Below are positions 50,898 to 61,102 of a DNA stretch of 64,000 nt, one piece after another (position 1 is the stretch's first letter; each line of letters begins with the position of its first letter). The stretch is from Methylobacterium sp. WL1 (GTDB lineage: Bacteria > Pseudomonadota > Alphaproteobacteria > Rhizobiales > Beijerinckiaceae). The stretch covers positions 3,500,001 to 3,564,000 of the forward strand of contig NZ_CP042823.1 in assembly GCF_008000895.1 (NCBI RefSeq), written 5' to 3'. Both the position numbers and the translations under genes were made by a program. Below the pieces are notes generated by a model, which saw only the letters and a program-made list of their open reading frames with translations, had not been told where the DNA came from and did not search any database.

Positions 50898-51305
50898 TCA
50901 GCCCCGGGCGCGGTTGAGCCCGATCCCGTCCATGGCGGCCTGGTCCCGGATCGCCTCCGCGGCGCGCTCGGCGGTCCGCTCGCGGTCGTTCAGGATCTCT
51001 ACCTTCTTGAGTTCCTCAAACGCCTCTCCGAGCTCGGCCTTGGCCTCGGCCAGCTGGCCTTCGAGCGCCTGAGCGGACTGGCGCATGTTGTCCCGGCGGC
51101 CGGCGGCGGCGCGGGCGTAGGTCGGGTAGGCGAAATGCCCGACATCGGTGATGCCGGCGCGCGCTTCCTCGACGGCGACCTCGCGGTCGAGTTCCACCGC
51201 CATGCGCTGGAAGTCCGCCATCATCATCTCGATCTGGGTCACACGCCGGCGCTTCTCGTCAACCTGGAAGCGGCGCAGCCGGATCAGCGTGTCACGCGAT
51301 TTCAT
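50898..51305 (-). CDS. fliJ: Flagellar export chaperone FliJ
   Basis: 135 residues, fully helical and charged, matching the alphaproteobacterial FliJ coiled-coil type: MKSRDTLIRLRRFQVDEKRRRV at the start and a long helix (ALEGQLAEAKAELGEAFEEL). FliJ binds FliI and FlhA and helps load substrates into the export gate. Start ATG 51305; a GTG 12 bases upstream is possible. It follows fliI by 149 bases on the same strand, so co-transcription is likely. Confidence 0.82.
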   Translation of the reverse strand: MKSRDTLIRLRRFQVDEKRRRVTQIEMMMADFQRMAVELDREVAVEEARAGITDVGHFAYPTYARAAAGRRDNMRQSAQALEGQLAEAKAELGEAFEELKKVEILNDRERTAERAAEAIRDQAAMDGIGLNRARG

Positions 51306-51454
51306 TGGGACGCTCACTCCACGCAACGCTCAGGGCCGCGCCAAGGACCATGCCCGGCCCGTGCCCCAAACAGGATCGCGAACGCGAACCTGCTCAGACC
51401 CTAGTTCCGCATCATCGAATACACCCAAGCGGTTACCGCTTCGCTGCATGATGC

Positions 51455-52807
51455 CTAGGCTATGCCGACGATCTGGCTAAGCCGTGCGTAACCATCGCCG
51501 ATGGACGTTGCTTCTTCCTTACCCTGCCCCAGAAAAGCCTCAAGCTGAGGCATGAGCGCCACGGCCTCGTCGACCTCCTGGGACGAGCCCGCCCGGTAGG
51601 CGCCCAGGCGGATCAGCTCCTCCATGTCGGCGTAGGTGGAGAGCACCCGACGGGCCCGGCGCACCACCGGCAGGTAGGCCGGATCGCAGGAACGCGGCAT
51701 GGTGCGGGAGACCGAGCGCAGCACGTTGATCGCCGGATAGCGCCCGCGCTCGGCGATGGCCCGTTCCATGACGATGTGCCCGTCCAGGATGCCGCGGACC
51801 GCATCCGCCACCGGCTCGTTGTGGTCGTCGCCCTCGACGAGCACGGTGAACAGCGCCGAGATCGTGCCGAGGCCGACCCCGGGTCCCGCACGCTCCAGCA
51901 GGCGCGGCAGCTCGGAGAAGACGGTCGGGGTGTAGCCCTTGGCCGTGGGCGGCTCGCCCGCCGCGAGGCCGATGTCGCGCTGGGCCATGGCGAAGCGGGT
52001 GATCGAATCGATCATGCACAGCACCTTCGCGCCCTGGTCGCGGAAGTGCTCGGCCACCGAGAGGGTCACGTAGGCGGCGTTGCGGCGCATGAGCGCCGGC
52101 TCGTCGGAGGTCGCCACCACCACCACCGAGCGGGCGAGGCCGGCGGCGCCGAGATCGTCCTGCAGGAACTCCTGCACCTCGCGGCCGCGCTCGCCCACGA
52201 GGCCGATCACCGCCACGTCGGCGGCGGTGTAGCGGGCGAGCATCGACAGCAGCACCGACTTGCCGACGCCGGAGCCGGCGAAGATGCCCATCCGCTGGCC
52301 GGCGCACATGGTCAGGAAGGTGTTGATGCACCGGACCCCGAGATCCAGCGGGCCGCCGACCCGGGTGCGGGCATGGGCGGGGGGCGGGTCGGCGCGCAGG
52401 GAGTAGACATCCGGCCCCCGCGGCAGGGGTCCGAGCCCGTCCACGGGTCGGCCGAGGGCGTCGACCACCCGGCCGAGCCAGGCGCCGCAGGGCCGGATGG
52501 CTCCGGCCGATTCGTCGCGCACGTAGGCGGGGCAGCCCCGGCGGACGCCTTCCAGGGACCCGAACGGCATCGCCAGCGCGCGGTCACCCTGGAAACCGAT
52601 GATCTCGCACGGCACCAGCCCGAGGCCGTTGGCGCCCTCCACGTCGATCCGGCCGCCGAGCCGCATGGCCGCCACCGGGCCGGCGACCTCGACCAGGAGG
52701 CCGCGGATCGCGACGACCCGGCCGAACGTCTCCAGCACCTCGACGCGGTCGAGGGCCGCCTGGGCCGCGGCGAGACTGGTAACGGACCTTGCCGGATCCT
52801 GTGTCAT
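51455..52807 (-). CDS. fliI: Flagellum-specific ATPase FliI
   Basis: 450 residues, F1-ATPase-beta-like. It energises export of flagellar subunits. Motifs: Walker A GSGVGKS (Lys183), [14 protein letters not shown], Walker B region [27 protein letters not shown] and the family [11 protein letters not shown] loop. Start ATG 52807 fits the usual N-terminus; a longer frame to 53056 encodes no recognisable extension. It is divergent from ctrA across a 419-base intergenic region that holds putative CtrA and CcrM sites. FliJ follows on the same strand. Confidence 0.95.
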   Translation of the reverse strand: MTQDPARSVTSLAAAQAALDRVEVLETFGRVVAIRGLLVEVAGPVAAMRLGGRIDVEGANGLGLVPCEIIGFQGDRALAMPFGSLEGVRRGCPAYVRDESAGAIRPCGAWLGRVVDALGRPVDGLGPLPRGPDVYSLRADPPPAHARTRVGGPLDLGVRCINTFLTMCAGQRMGIFAGSGVGKSVLLSMLARYTAADVAVIGLVGERGREVQEFLQDDLGAAGLARSVVVVATSDEPALMRRNAAYVTLSVAEHFRDQGAKVLCMIDSITRFAMAQRDIGLAAGEPPTAKGYTPTVFSELPRLLERAGPGVGLGTISALFTVLVEGDDHNEPVADAVRGILDGHIVMERAIAERGRYPAINVLRSVSRTMPRSCDPAYLPVVRRARRVLSTYADMEELIRLGAYRAGSSQEVDEAVALMPQLEAFLGQGKEEATSIGDGYARLSQIVGIA

Positions 52808-53091
52808 CGGCGTGGCTCTCAACGCTTCGTTTACCGGCCTCCTTAACACTGCGGTCATCGGGCTCGTAGCGGCTCGGTCCGGGCTCCGGCGCCAGCCGGA
52901 CTTCACGAAGTCGTGCGTCTGTGGCCGCAGGGTCACAGCCGGGACCGATTCGTTACGGGGGAGACACTTACGTCCAAGCGCGTGGGCGGACCGGTCGCAA
53001 TCGGAGCGGAATCGCGGCCCCGGGCGGGGGTGGAGGGACCTGGTTCCTCCCGCCAAGCTCGGGGCTCGATGAACGAGACGCTTGCGGGTGG

Positions 53092-53115
53092 GAATCAGGT
53101 TTTGTTAACGATTAA
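53092..53115 (+). promoter_or_regulatory. ctrA upstream control region: GANTC and TTAA sites
   Basis: GAATC at 53092-53096 is a CcrM methylation site, followed by TTAACGATTAA at 53105-53115 with two TTAA half sites three bases apart. Two more GANTC sites lie at 52947-52951 and 53009-53013. In Caulobacter, ctrA is controlled by CcrM methylation and by CtrA itself, so similar control is plausible. The TTAA spacing is not the canonical seven bases. Confidence 0.4.
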
Positions 53116-53226
53116 TCCATAGCGTTCCACGTCAAGAGCGACGGAGCGCCCGTCCACAGGCCGGTGGCGGGTGTCAGTGGGGACGTGTCTGCGCGCTGAT
53201 GCGGCCGGCAGGGCTGGGGACCGACG

Positions 53227-53928
53227 ATGCGGGTACTTCTGATCGAGGACGATAGCGCGACAGCGCAGAGCATCGAGTTGATGCTCAAGTCCGAGAACTT
53301 CAACACCTATACGACCGACCTTGGCGAAGAAGGCATAGACCTCGGCAAGCTCTACGATTACGACATCATCCTCCTCGACTTGAACCTGCCCGACATGTCG
53401 GGCTACGAGGTGCTGCGCAACCTGCGCGTGGCGAAGGTGAAGACGCCGATCCTGATCCTCTCCGGCATGGCCGGGATCGAGGACAAGGTGAAGGGTCTGG
53501 GCTTCGGGGCCGACGACTACCTCACCAAGCCGTTCCACAAGGACGAGCTGGTCGCCCGCATCCACGCCATCGTGCGCCGGTCGAAGGGCCACGCCCAGTC
53601 GGTGATCACCACCGCCGACCTGATCGTGAACCTCGACCAGAAGACCGTCGAGGTCGGCGGCGCCCGGGTGCACCTCACCGGCAAGGAGTACCAGATGCTG
53701 GAACTCCTCTCGCTGCGGAAGGGCACGACGCTCACCAAGGAGATGTTCCTCAACCATCTCTACGGCGGCATGGACGAGCCCGAGCTGAAGATCATCGACG
53801 TCTTCATCTGCAAGCTGCGCAAGAAGCTCGCCAACGCCAGCCAGGGCAAGAACTACATCGAGACCGTCTGGGGCCGCGGCTACGTGCTGCGCGAGCCGAT
53901 GGACGCCGAAGAGCGCATGGCGGTCTGA
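53227..53928 (+). CDS. ctrA: Cell-cycle response regulator CtrA
   Basis: 233 residues, OmpR-family. The receiver domain has the acidic pair (IEDDSAT), phospho-acceptor Asp51 in LLDLNLPD, and Lys in [15 protein letters not shown]. The DNA-binding winged helix includes [32 protein letters not shown] and [29 protein letters not shown]. Asp51 numbering is the same as Caulobacter CtrA, supporting orthology. CtrA controls DNA replication, division and flagellar genes in alphaproteobacteria. It is divergent from fliI and ends before a strong bidirectional terminator. Confidence 0.98.
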   Translation: MRVLLIEDDSATAQSIELMLKSENFNTYTTDLGEEGIDLGKLYDYDIILLDLNLPDMSGYEVLRNLRVAKVKTPILILSGMAGIEDKVKGLGFGADDYLTKPFHKDELVARIHAIVRRSKGHAQSVITTADLIVNLDQKTVEVGGARVHLTGKEYQMLELLSLRKGTTLTKEMFLNHLYGGMDEPELKIIDVFICKLRKKLANASQGKNYIETVWGRGYVLREPMDAEERMAV

Positions 53929-53951
53929 TCCTCCCGGATCACCGCCACGTT

Positions 53952-53989
53952 CGAAAAACCCCGTGCGGCTCGGCCGCGCGGGGTTTTCG
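53952..53989. terminator. Bidirectional terminator between ctrA and the protease gene
   Basis: AAAACCCCG-T-GCGGC pairs with GCCGC-G-CGGGGTTTT, with loop TCG, and is followed on the plus strand by TTTTCGCTTTTT. A-run and T-run on both sides make it work in either direction. It separates ctrA from the convergent trypsin-like gene. Confidence 0.9.
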
Positions 53990-54000
53990 CTTTTTGGGGC

Positions 54001-54753
54001 CTACCGGACCCCGGTCGCGGAGAAGACCTGGGCGGCCGGCGCCACCACGACGTAGCCGCCGCACGGCGCGGTCCGGGTGATCACAGCGCTGGCGACACCC
54101 CAGACATAGATCCCGCCGCGATCCTGCGCGACGACCGGGCCGCCGGAATCGCCGAAGCAGATCCGGGCGCCGTTCGCCCGGGCGATGGTCAGGCCGGTGT
54201 TGCTGGCCGCGACCGGCGTCAGGGTCGCGGTGCGCAGGCGCCCGACACCCCGCCCGGACAGGCCGGCCCCCGCGATCCGCAGGCTCTTGGGCACGCGCCG
54301 GGGATCGGCCGCGAGCGGCACCGGGCGCCGGTCGCGCACCGGCTCGGTCAGGCGCAGGACCGCGAGGTCGAGGGACAGATCGGCGAGGCTCACGTCGGGC
54401 GCCGCGTTCGGCAGCATCTCACCGGGATCGGGGCTGTAGCGGGCCGCGACCCGGGCGCCGTAGACCGGACGCGCCGGCTCGGTGCCGCGGAAGAACACCA
54501 CGAGGGCGCCGAGCGGATCGCCGTTCACGCAATGCGCCGCGGTGAGCACGAGGTCCGGGGCGATCAGGATCCCGGTGCAGCGCGTGAGCCTCAGCGCCTC
54601 CTCGGGCTGGGTGATGGTGCCGATGGCGACGGTGGCCTGCGCCAGCGCATCCCGTCCCGCCGGCGCCCCGCCGTCGATGGCGTCGGCCGGCCCGGCGAGG
54701 CCGAGCCCGACCGCCAATGCGAGACCCGCTCCGATAATCCTGAATGCCGTCAC
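54001..54753 (-). CDS. Secreted trypsin-like serine protease
   Basis: 250 residues from a GTG at 54753, preceded by AAGGG. Signal peptide (FRIIGAGLALAVGLGLAGPADA), then a chymotrypsin-fold domain with the full triad: His in LTAAHC, Asp in DLAVLRL, and Ser in CFGDSGGPV, with the C-terminal GGIYVWGVAS loop. The conserved Cys pairs (around the His, and flanking the Ser) fit periplasmic disulphides. It lies convergent to ctrA. The substrate is unknown; the length is short for HtrA and it has no PDZ domain. Confidence 0.88.
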   Translation of the reverse strand: MTAFRIIGAGLALAVGLGLAGPADAIDGGAPAGRDALAQATVAIGTITQPEEALRLTRCTGILIAPDLVLTAAHCVNGDPLGALVVFFRGTEPARPVYGARVAARYSPDPGEMLPNAAPDVSLADLSLDLAVLRLTEPVRDRRPVPLAADPRRVPKSLRIAGAGLSGRGVGRLRTATLTPVAASNTGLTIARANGARICFGDSGGPVVAQDRGGIYVWGVASAVITRTAPCGGYVVVAPAAQVFSATGVR

Positions 54754-55051
54754 GCGCGACCCTTCTGCCCCCAGCCCCACAATCACAGATGCGCGAACAC
54801 ACAATCGGTGCAAGCGGGCGAGAGGACGCGGTCAAGGTCATCGCGTCACTGGCTTTTTCAGCGACCGATCGCGATGCCTCGAACGGGCCCTGCCGCCAGG
54901 ATGACCGCTGGCGACGCTTTCAATCGCCCCGTCGTTCCGGGGCGCCGCAGGCGAGCCCTGGATGACGGGGTGAAGGCTTGAACCTCAGGGCGCCTGCCAA
55001 ACCGCAAAAATCATTCGATGCTCGGACGCGGCTCCCCCAAGGACGCGGCGG

Positions 55052-56437
55052 TCAGCGCGCCACGGTCCAGGTGCTTGTGCCGTCCTTGTTGTCCTTCACG
55101 GACACCCCCATCGCGGCGAGGGCGTCCCGGGCGCGGTCGGAGGCGGGCCAGTCCTTGGCGGCCCGGGCTGCCTTGCGCTGCGCGATGAGCGCCTCGACGG
55201 CGGGTACGTCGACCCCGGACGCCGCGACCTGATCGTGCTCGCGGGCGCTGCGGGTGCGGGCGAGCAGGCCGAACAGGTGCGCGCCGGCCCGCAGGGCGGC
55301 TGCGTCGTCGGTCAGTCCGTGCAGCGCGTTGATCGCCGCCGGGGTGTTGAGGTCGTCGCAGAGCGCCTCGACCACCGTGCCCGGGGCGGTCTCGGCGGCC
55401 AGGGCATCCCCGGCCGCGTTGTACCAGCGGTCGAGCACGCGGCTCGATTCCTCGAGCCCGCGCAGGGTCCAGTCGATCGGCTGCCGGTAGTGCGTCCTGA
55501 GCATGGTCAGGCGCACGACCTCGCCCGGCCAGTCGTTCAGCACGTCGCGGATGGTGATGAAGTTGCCCAGCGATTTGGACATCTTCTCCCCCTCCACCTG
55601 CAGGAAGCCGTTGTGCAGCCAGACATTGGCCATCACGGGCGTCCCGAAGCAGCAGCGGGACTGCGCCACCTCGTTCTCGTGGTGGGGGAAGATCAAGTCG
55701 ATGCCGCCGGCGTGGATGTCGAAGGTTTTGCCGAGGTGCTTGGCCGACATCGCGGAGCACTCGATGTGCCAGCCGGGCCGACCGGGCTCGGCGATGCCGG
55801 CGGGTGACGGCCAGGACGGCTCGCCGGGCTTCGACGGCTTCCACAGCACGAAGTCGAGGGGCGAGCGCTTGTAGGGCGCGACCTCGACCCGGGCGCCGGC
55901 CTCCATCTCGTCGAGGGGCCGCTTCGAGAGACGGCCGTACTCGGGCATGGCCGGGACGTCGAACAGCACGTGCCTCTCCGCCACGTAGGCGTGCCCTCCG
56001 GCCACCAGCGCGTCGATCATCGCGCGCATCTCGGCGATGTGATCGGTGGCGCGGGGCTCGATGAAGCGGGGCGGCGCGCCCGGAGCGTTCACATCCTCGG
56101 GCCCGAGGACGCCGAGGTCGCCGATATCCCGGTGGAACTGCGCGAGCGTGCCATCGGTGAGTTCACGGATGGTGATGCCGCGCTCGGCCGCGCGGGCGTT
56201 GATCTTGTCGTCCACGTCCGTGACGTTGCGCGCATAGGTGACGTGGCCCGGCCCGTAGAGGTGGCGCAGCAAGCGGAACAGCAGGTCGAAGACGATGATC
56301 GGGCGCGCGTTGCCGATATGGGCCGCGTCGTAGACGGTCGGGCCGCAGGCATACATCCGCACATGGGCGGGATCGATCGGCGCGAACGCCTCCTTGGCAC
56401 CGCTGAGCGTGTTGTAGAGCCGCAACATCGGCGCCAT
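55052..56437 (-). CDS. cysS: Cysteine--tRNA ligase
   Basis: 461 residues, class I synthetase. Motifs: [15 protein letters not shown] (HIGH-type), KMSKS-type [10 protein letters not shown], and zinc-binding Cys/His residues (CGPTVYD, IECSAM, HHENE). Start ATG 56437 is preceded by AAGGGG at nine-base spacing; an ATG three codons earlier (56446) has the site too close. It charges tRNA-Cys in the cytoplasm. It is divergent from a small secreted protein gene. Confidence 0.97.
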   Translation of the reverse strand: MAPMLRLYNTLSGAKEAFAPIDPAHVRMYACGPTVYDAAHIGNARPIIVFDLLFRLLRHLYGPGHVTYARNVTDVDDKINARAAERGITIRELTDGTLAQFHRDIGDLGVLGPEDVNAPGAPPRFIEPRATDHIAEMRAMIDALVAGGHAYVAERHVLFDVPAMPEYGRLSKRPLDEMEAGARVEVAPYKRSPLDFVLWKPSKPGEPSWPSPAGIAEPGRPGWHIECSAMSAKHLGKTFDIHAGGIDLIFPHHENEVAQSRCCFGTPVMANVWLHNGFLQVEGEKMSKSLGNFITIRDVLNDWPGEVVRLTMLRTHYRQPIDWTLRGLEESSRVLDRWYNAAGDALAAETAPGTVVEALCDDLNTPAAINALHGLTDDAAALRAGAHLFGLLARTRSAREHDQVAASGVDVPAVEALIAQRKAARAAKDWPASDRARDALAAMGVSVKDNKDGTSTWTVAR

Positions 56438-56746
56438 GAAACTCATCCCCTTCCGGCGCCGCGGCCGAATCCCGGCGCCGCGCCGTCGCCGGAAAACCGG
56501 CCCTGCCTTCAACGACCTGCGGGCCCTGCGACGCGAAGAACGGCCGAACCGTGACGGCTCGGGTCCCGCCGCGGCGGTTCGCTGTTGCACTGCGGCGACG
56601 GTGCCGCCCGCCCGATGGGGCTAACGCAAAAGCGTGAGGAATTCGAGATGGTCCGCGCAAGCGGCGGGTAAGCCTTCCTTAACCGCGCCGTCGGACCGTC
56701 CGGACCAAGCTCCGCAACCTCAAGATCCTGTGCCCAAGGACGATCC

Positions 56747-57094
56747 ATGCGACGCACGGCCGTTGGTACCTTCGTCATCGCCGCCGCCCTGGCCACGGCC
56801 GGCCTGGCGCAGGGCGCGTTCGCCGGCAGCGACGGCGAGACGCCCGCCAAGGTGCCGGCCCATGTCGAGAAGACCTTCTTGATCCCGTCGAGCGACGGCT
56901 ACGGCGTCGGCGATTGCCTGACGACCCCCGGCAGCGAGTGCGGCCAGGTGGTCGCCAACGCGTGGTGCGAAGCGCAGGGCTATGCCGCCGCCAACACGTT
57001 CGGGATCGCGGCCGCCGACGAATATACCGGCGCCATCGAGCAGCCGATCTCAACGCCGACCGAGCGCCCGATCCGCATCACCTGCCGGGACTGA
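56747..57094 (+). CDS. Small secreted protein with four Cys
   Basis: 115 residues with a clear signal peptide (VGTFVIAAALATAGLAQGAFAGS). The mature part contains GDCLTTPGSECGQVVANAWCEAQGY and ends ITCRD, giving four Cys, which suggests two disulphides in the periplasm. No domain is recognised. It is separated by 22 bases from the convergent CreA gene. The gap 56438-56746 between the divergent cysS and this gene has no coding sequence that I can support. Confidence 0.7.
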   Translation: MRRTAVGTFVIAAALATAGLAQGAFAGSDGETPAKVPAHVEKTFLIPSSDGYGVGDCLTTPGSECGQVVANAWCEAQGYAAANTFGIAAADEYTGAIEQPISTPTERPIRITCRD

Positions 57095-57116
57095 ACGGCG
57101 CCCCGGCAGGCCGTCG

Positions 57117-57635
57117 TCAGCCTTTGACGAACTCCGAGCATTTCGGCGCGGGCTCCGTGCCCCAGGGCGCCAGCGGCACCGCGGAGGTCGAGTTCTTCGG
57201 CGAACCCTGCACGACCTTGTCGGAATAAACCATGTAGATCAGCGTGTTGCGCTGGGCATCACAGCCGCGCACGATCTGCATCGACTTGAAGATCAGCGAA
57301 CGCCGCTCGCTGAACACGACCTCGCCTTGGCTCAGCTTGCCCTTGAAGGCGATCGGCCCGGTCTGGCGGCAGGCCAGCGAGATGTCGGAGACGTCCTCGG
57401 CGAGGCCGAGCGTCCCCTTGATGCCGCCCTTCTCCGGCTGCGTGTACCAGCAGGCGACCCCCGACACGGCCGGGTCGTCGATGCCGTAGACCACGAGCTT
57501 GTCGTTGGGCGTCAGCGGCCGCCAGACCGTGGATTTGGAGAAGATCCGGTCCGGTTCCTGAGCCGAGGCCGGCCCCGCCGCGGAGAGGCCGAGGGCAACC
57601 AACCCAACATAGGTGAGACTCCGAAACCACATCAC
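57117..57635 (-). CDS. creA: CreA family periplasmic protein
   Basis: 172 residues from a GTG at 57635; an ATG at 57632 is equally possible. Signal peptide (LTYVGLVALGLSAAGPASA), then the CreA domain: LTPNDKLVVYGIDDPAVSGVACW, GGIKGTLGLAEDVSDISLACRQTGPIAF, and DAQRNTLIYMVYSDKVVQGSPKNS. CreA is a conserved periplasmic protein of unknown biochemical role next to creBC in E. coli; here no two-component genes accompany it. Four Cys are likely paired in the mature protein. Confidence 0.9.
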   Translation of the reverse strand: MMWFRSLTYVGLVALGLSAAGPASAQEPDRIFSKSTVWRPLTPNDKLVVYGIDDPAVSGVACWYTQPEKGGIKGTLGLAEDVSDISLACRQTGPIAFKGKLSQGEVVFSERRSLIFKSMQIVRGCDAQRNTLIYMVYSDKVVQGSPKNSTSAVPLAPWGTEPAPKCSEFVKG

Positions 57636-57780
57636 GGATCAATTCCCTGCCCAAGCTTGCCACCCGGATGTAGGAGGGCTGTCGTCGCCTGACGAGGGGG
57701 CGTACAGTCAAGCTGCTTCGGTCCCGAGGCCGGGGCAGACAGCGCCCAACCGAGGGGACCACGGCATTCCCGATCACGCG

Positions 57781-58845
57781 ATGCAGCCGATGCTTGACCG
57801 CCCGATCGTCCGTTCGCTCGGCCGCCTCATCTTGAGCGCGGCGCTGGCATGCGGATTGTCCCTCAGCCTCGACACAGCCCGGGCGCAGGATGCGCAGGCC
57901 GGTCCGCCCGCATTCAGCGAGCCGCGGCCCGGCGCACCGCAGCTGCCGTCGCCCGCCTGCCGGCGCTACCGGGCCGAGCTCGCCTCCGTCCAGACCGGTG
58001 CCAGCACGACCCGGGCGCTCAACGACGAGATCGGGCGGCTGGAAGCCTATTTCCGCGGGCTGAACTGCGAGGGCGGCAAGTTCCTGTTCTTCGACACGCG
58101 CCCGCCTCAGTGCGGCGCCGTCGAGCAGCGCATCCGCGCGCTCAAGGCCACCTATGGCGGCGCGGTGTTCGACGACAGCGGCGCCCGCAAGCGCGAGCTG
58201 CAGGGCCTGGTCGCCGCCAACTGTCCGGCCCGGGAAACCTATGCGGCCAGCGGCGAGAGCTACGCCAAGGGCGGCCCGCAGATGGTCTGCGTGCGCACCT
58301 GCGACGGCGGCTTCTTCCCGATGCGCAACCTGCCCGAGGGGCGCGGCGGCGCGGACGAGATGTGCCAGGCGCTCTGCCCCGGCACCGAGGCGCAGGCCTA
58401 CTCCATGCCGTACGGCGACGAGGCGCTGAAGCACGCCGCCTCGGTGAAGGGCAGCCGCGCCTATGCGAGCCTCGCCAACGCGTTCAAGTTCCGCAAGGAA
58501 TTCGTCCCGAACTGCTCCTGCAAACCTCAGACCCAGACCTGGGCGCAGTCCCTGGTGAAGGCCGAGAGCATGCTGGTGCGGCACAAGGGCGACATCTTCG
58601 TCACGCCCATGCAGGCCGAGGCCCTGTCGCGTCCCAAGGTGCGCCTGACCCTGGTCGGCCGGGCCGACCGGACTGCGGCCGAACTCGCCGCCGACGCGGC
58701 CGGCCGGGCCGGGGTCGAAATGGGCGCCGGGGCGGCGGGCGGCAAGGCCGCCGCGGCTCAGCCGAGTGTCGCCAAGCCCGACCACGTGGCGGTGCGGATC
58801 ATCGCCCCGGACATGATCGCGGTGCCCCAGCGCCTCACGCCCTGA
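57781..58845 (+). CDS. DUF2865 domain protein, exported
   Basis: 354 residues. Signal peptide (RLILSAALACGLSLSLDTARA), then DUF2865 with helical repeats and many Cys (CRRYRAELASVQ, GRLEAYFRGLNCEGG, CVRTCDGGFFPM, CQALCPG, NCSCKPQ). The Cys pairs fit a disulphide-bonded periplasmic or surface domain. The C-terminus is Ala/Gly-rich. DUF2865 is widespread in Hyphomicrobiales; function unknown. It precedes the OmpA-family gene by 77 bases on the same strand. Confidence 0.85.
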   Translation: MQPMLDRPIVRSLGRLILSAALACGLSLSLDTARAQDAQAGPPAFSEPRPGAPQLPSPACRRYRAELASVQTGASTTRALNDEIGRLEAYFRGLNCEGGKFLFFDTRPPQCGAVEQRIRALKATYGGAVFDDSGARKRELQGLVAANCPARETYAASGESYAKGGPQMVCVRTCDGGFFPMRNLPEGRGGADEMCQALCPGTEAQAYSMPYGDEALKHAASVKGSRAYASLANAFKFRKEFVPNCSCKPQTQTWAQSLVKAESMLVRHKGDIFVTPMQAEALSRPKVRLTLVGRADRTAAELAADAAGRAGVEMGAGAAGGKAAAAQPSVAKPDHVAVRIIAPDMIAVPQRLTP

Positions 58846-58922
58846 CGGAGTCTTGAGCGGCCGGGGCGGAACCATACGCCGCGCATCGGGTTCGGGTCGG
58901 CTCGATCCGATACGAGGTTCCG

Positions 58923-60993
58923 ATGCGGCTGCTGCGACTGATCCTCCTCACCGGCACGGTGCTCCCGGGCCTGACCCTGACGCAGCCCGCGGGCGCATCC
59001 CCGAGCCCGATGCTCCTGGCCCAAGGTGGCCCAGCCGAGCGCGGCCCGGACGAGCGCGGCCCGCGCGGCGGCGGCGAACCGCCTCATGGCGGTCCGCGGC
59101 CCGAGCGTCCGCCGCAGGAGCGTCCGGCCCCGCCGCCCGGCCCGCCGCCCGCCGCGCGCGAGCACCCCGAGCCGCGTCCTGAACGCGCTCCACCGCCGCG
59201 CGAGCGTCCCGAGCCGCCGGCCCAGCGGCAGCCCCAGGCCGAGCCGCCCCGCGGGAGCGTGCCCCGAGCAGCGGCCCGCGCCCCGGCCACCCGCGCAGGA
59301 GCGGCAGCCGGATCGCCAGCCTGACGGCCGGGACCGAGTGGCACCCGAGCGTCCGGCGCCGGACCAGCGGCGCGCACCCGATCGCCCCGGGCCGGACCGC
59401 GGCAATCCCGACCGGCCGCCCGCGCAGCGCGATCCGTCGCCCGCGCAGAGGGGGATCCCGAGCGTCCGGTGCAGCCGCAGCGCGGGTCCGATCAGGACCG
59501 CCGCACACGGGATCAGGATCGTCCGGCGCCGGACGCGACGGAGCAATCGCAGCGCGGCCCGGATCGCAATCGCCGTGGCCCGGATCAGGACCGCGTCACC
59601 CTGGCGGCGCGCCGGACGCGCCTGCGCAGCGCCGCGAGGCCGCTCCCGACCGCGAGGCCCCGACCCAGCGTCCTGGCGGGCCCGGCGCGTCACCGCCGCC
59701 GCCCAACGCTGCGCCCGGCGTGCCGGGACGTCCGGTCCAGCGCCCGGATGCACAGCCCGGCGCCGAGCCCGGACGCCCTGCGCCACCCAATATGGCGCCC
59801 GGCTTACCCGGACGTCCGGTGCAGCGCCTCGATGCCCAGCAGCCCGGTGCCCAGCCGCAGCCCGGCGCGGAGCCGGGGCGCCCGGTGCCGCCAACATGGC
59901 GCCGGGGGTACCCGGCCGTCCCGTGCAGCCCCCGGACAGGCGCCGGATGCGCCTGTCCCGCCCCGCCCCCGGTGCGCAACGGGGCCAGCCGCCCGCTGGC
60001 GGTCCGGCGGCGCGCGGCGTGTTCAACGCGCCGGGCCAGCCCGGCTACGTCCCCGGCGGCTTCCGTGCGGACGACGACGTGCGCGACTACGACCAGGTCC
60101 GGCGCGACCGGCGGGAATTCAGCGAGGGCGGTCGCACCTATTACCGGGAGCCCGGCCGCATCATCGTCCGCGACCGCGACGGCTACCTGATCCGCCACGA
60201 CGAGAACGAGCGGTTCCGGGACATCGACCCACGCGGCTTCCGCTCCGAGCGGCGCGGTGCCGACTTCTACAGCTTCATCGACCGGCCGGGCGGCGAGCAG
60301 ATCGTCACCGTCACGGACGATGACGGGCGGATGCTGCGCCGCTATCGCCGCTTCCGCGACGGCCGCGAGGTGGTGATCATCGACAACAGCTACGCCGGCC
60401 CGCCGCGCCCGATCTACGACGACGTGGTCGTGCTGCCGCCCCCCGACATCCGCATCCCCCGCGACCGCTACGTGGTGGAGTACGAGCAGGCGGACGAGGG
60501 TGCGGTCTACGAGGCGCTGACGGCCCCGCCTGTGGTCGCCGTGGACCGGCGCTACACCCTGGACCAGGTCCGCTACAGCCCGGATCTGCGCGCGCGGATG
60601 CGCTCGGTCGACATCGACACGATCACCTTCGACACGGCTTCGTTCACGGTGACGCCGGACCAGGCGGCCCGGCTGTCGGTGATCGCCGCGGCGATCAACC
60701 GAGCGATCCGCGCCAACCCGCAGGAGGTCTTCTTGATCGAGGGTTACACCGACGCGGTGGGGTCCGACATCGACAACCTGTCCCTGTCGGACCGCCGGGC
60801 GCAGTCGGTGGCGACGGTGCTGACCCAGCAGTTCCAGGTTCCGCCGGAGAACCTGACCACACAGGGCTACGGCGAGCAGTACCTGAAGGTGAACACGCAG
60901 AACGCGGCCCGGGAGAACCGTCGCGTCACGGTCCGGCGGATCACGCCGCTGCTACAGCAGGGAACGCCGCAGGGCGCGCCACCGCCACGCTGA
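58923..60993 (+). pseudogene. OmpA-family outer-membrane protein gene with repetitive N-terminal region and several frame changes
   Basis: Start ATG 58923 has a signal-like N-terminus (LLRLILLTGTVLPGLTLTQP). Between about 59250 and 59960 coding changes frame at least four times in GC-rich Pro/Arg repeats (PGRPVQ, PGAEPGRP, NMAPG units). From about 60000 a stable frame encodes the mature part: DDDVRDYDQVRRDRREF, YEALTAPPVVAV, and a C-terminal OmpA peptidoglycan-binding domain (SVDIDTITFDTASFTVTP, LIEGYTDAVGSDIDN, LSDRRAQSVATVL). As with the PAS kinase gene, the shifts are in repetitive G/C sequence. Confidence 0.72.
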
Positions 60994-61102
60994 GCGGACT
61001 GACGACACTGACCGCGGCGGGCCGGAGCAATGCGTCCGCCGCGGTTGACGTCATGGCTCATGCGTCCCACCACCGGGCGAAGGTGGCGGCGCGGGACGGT
61101 TC

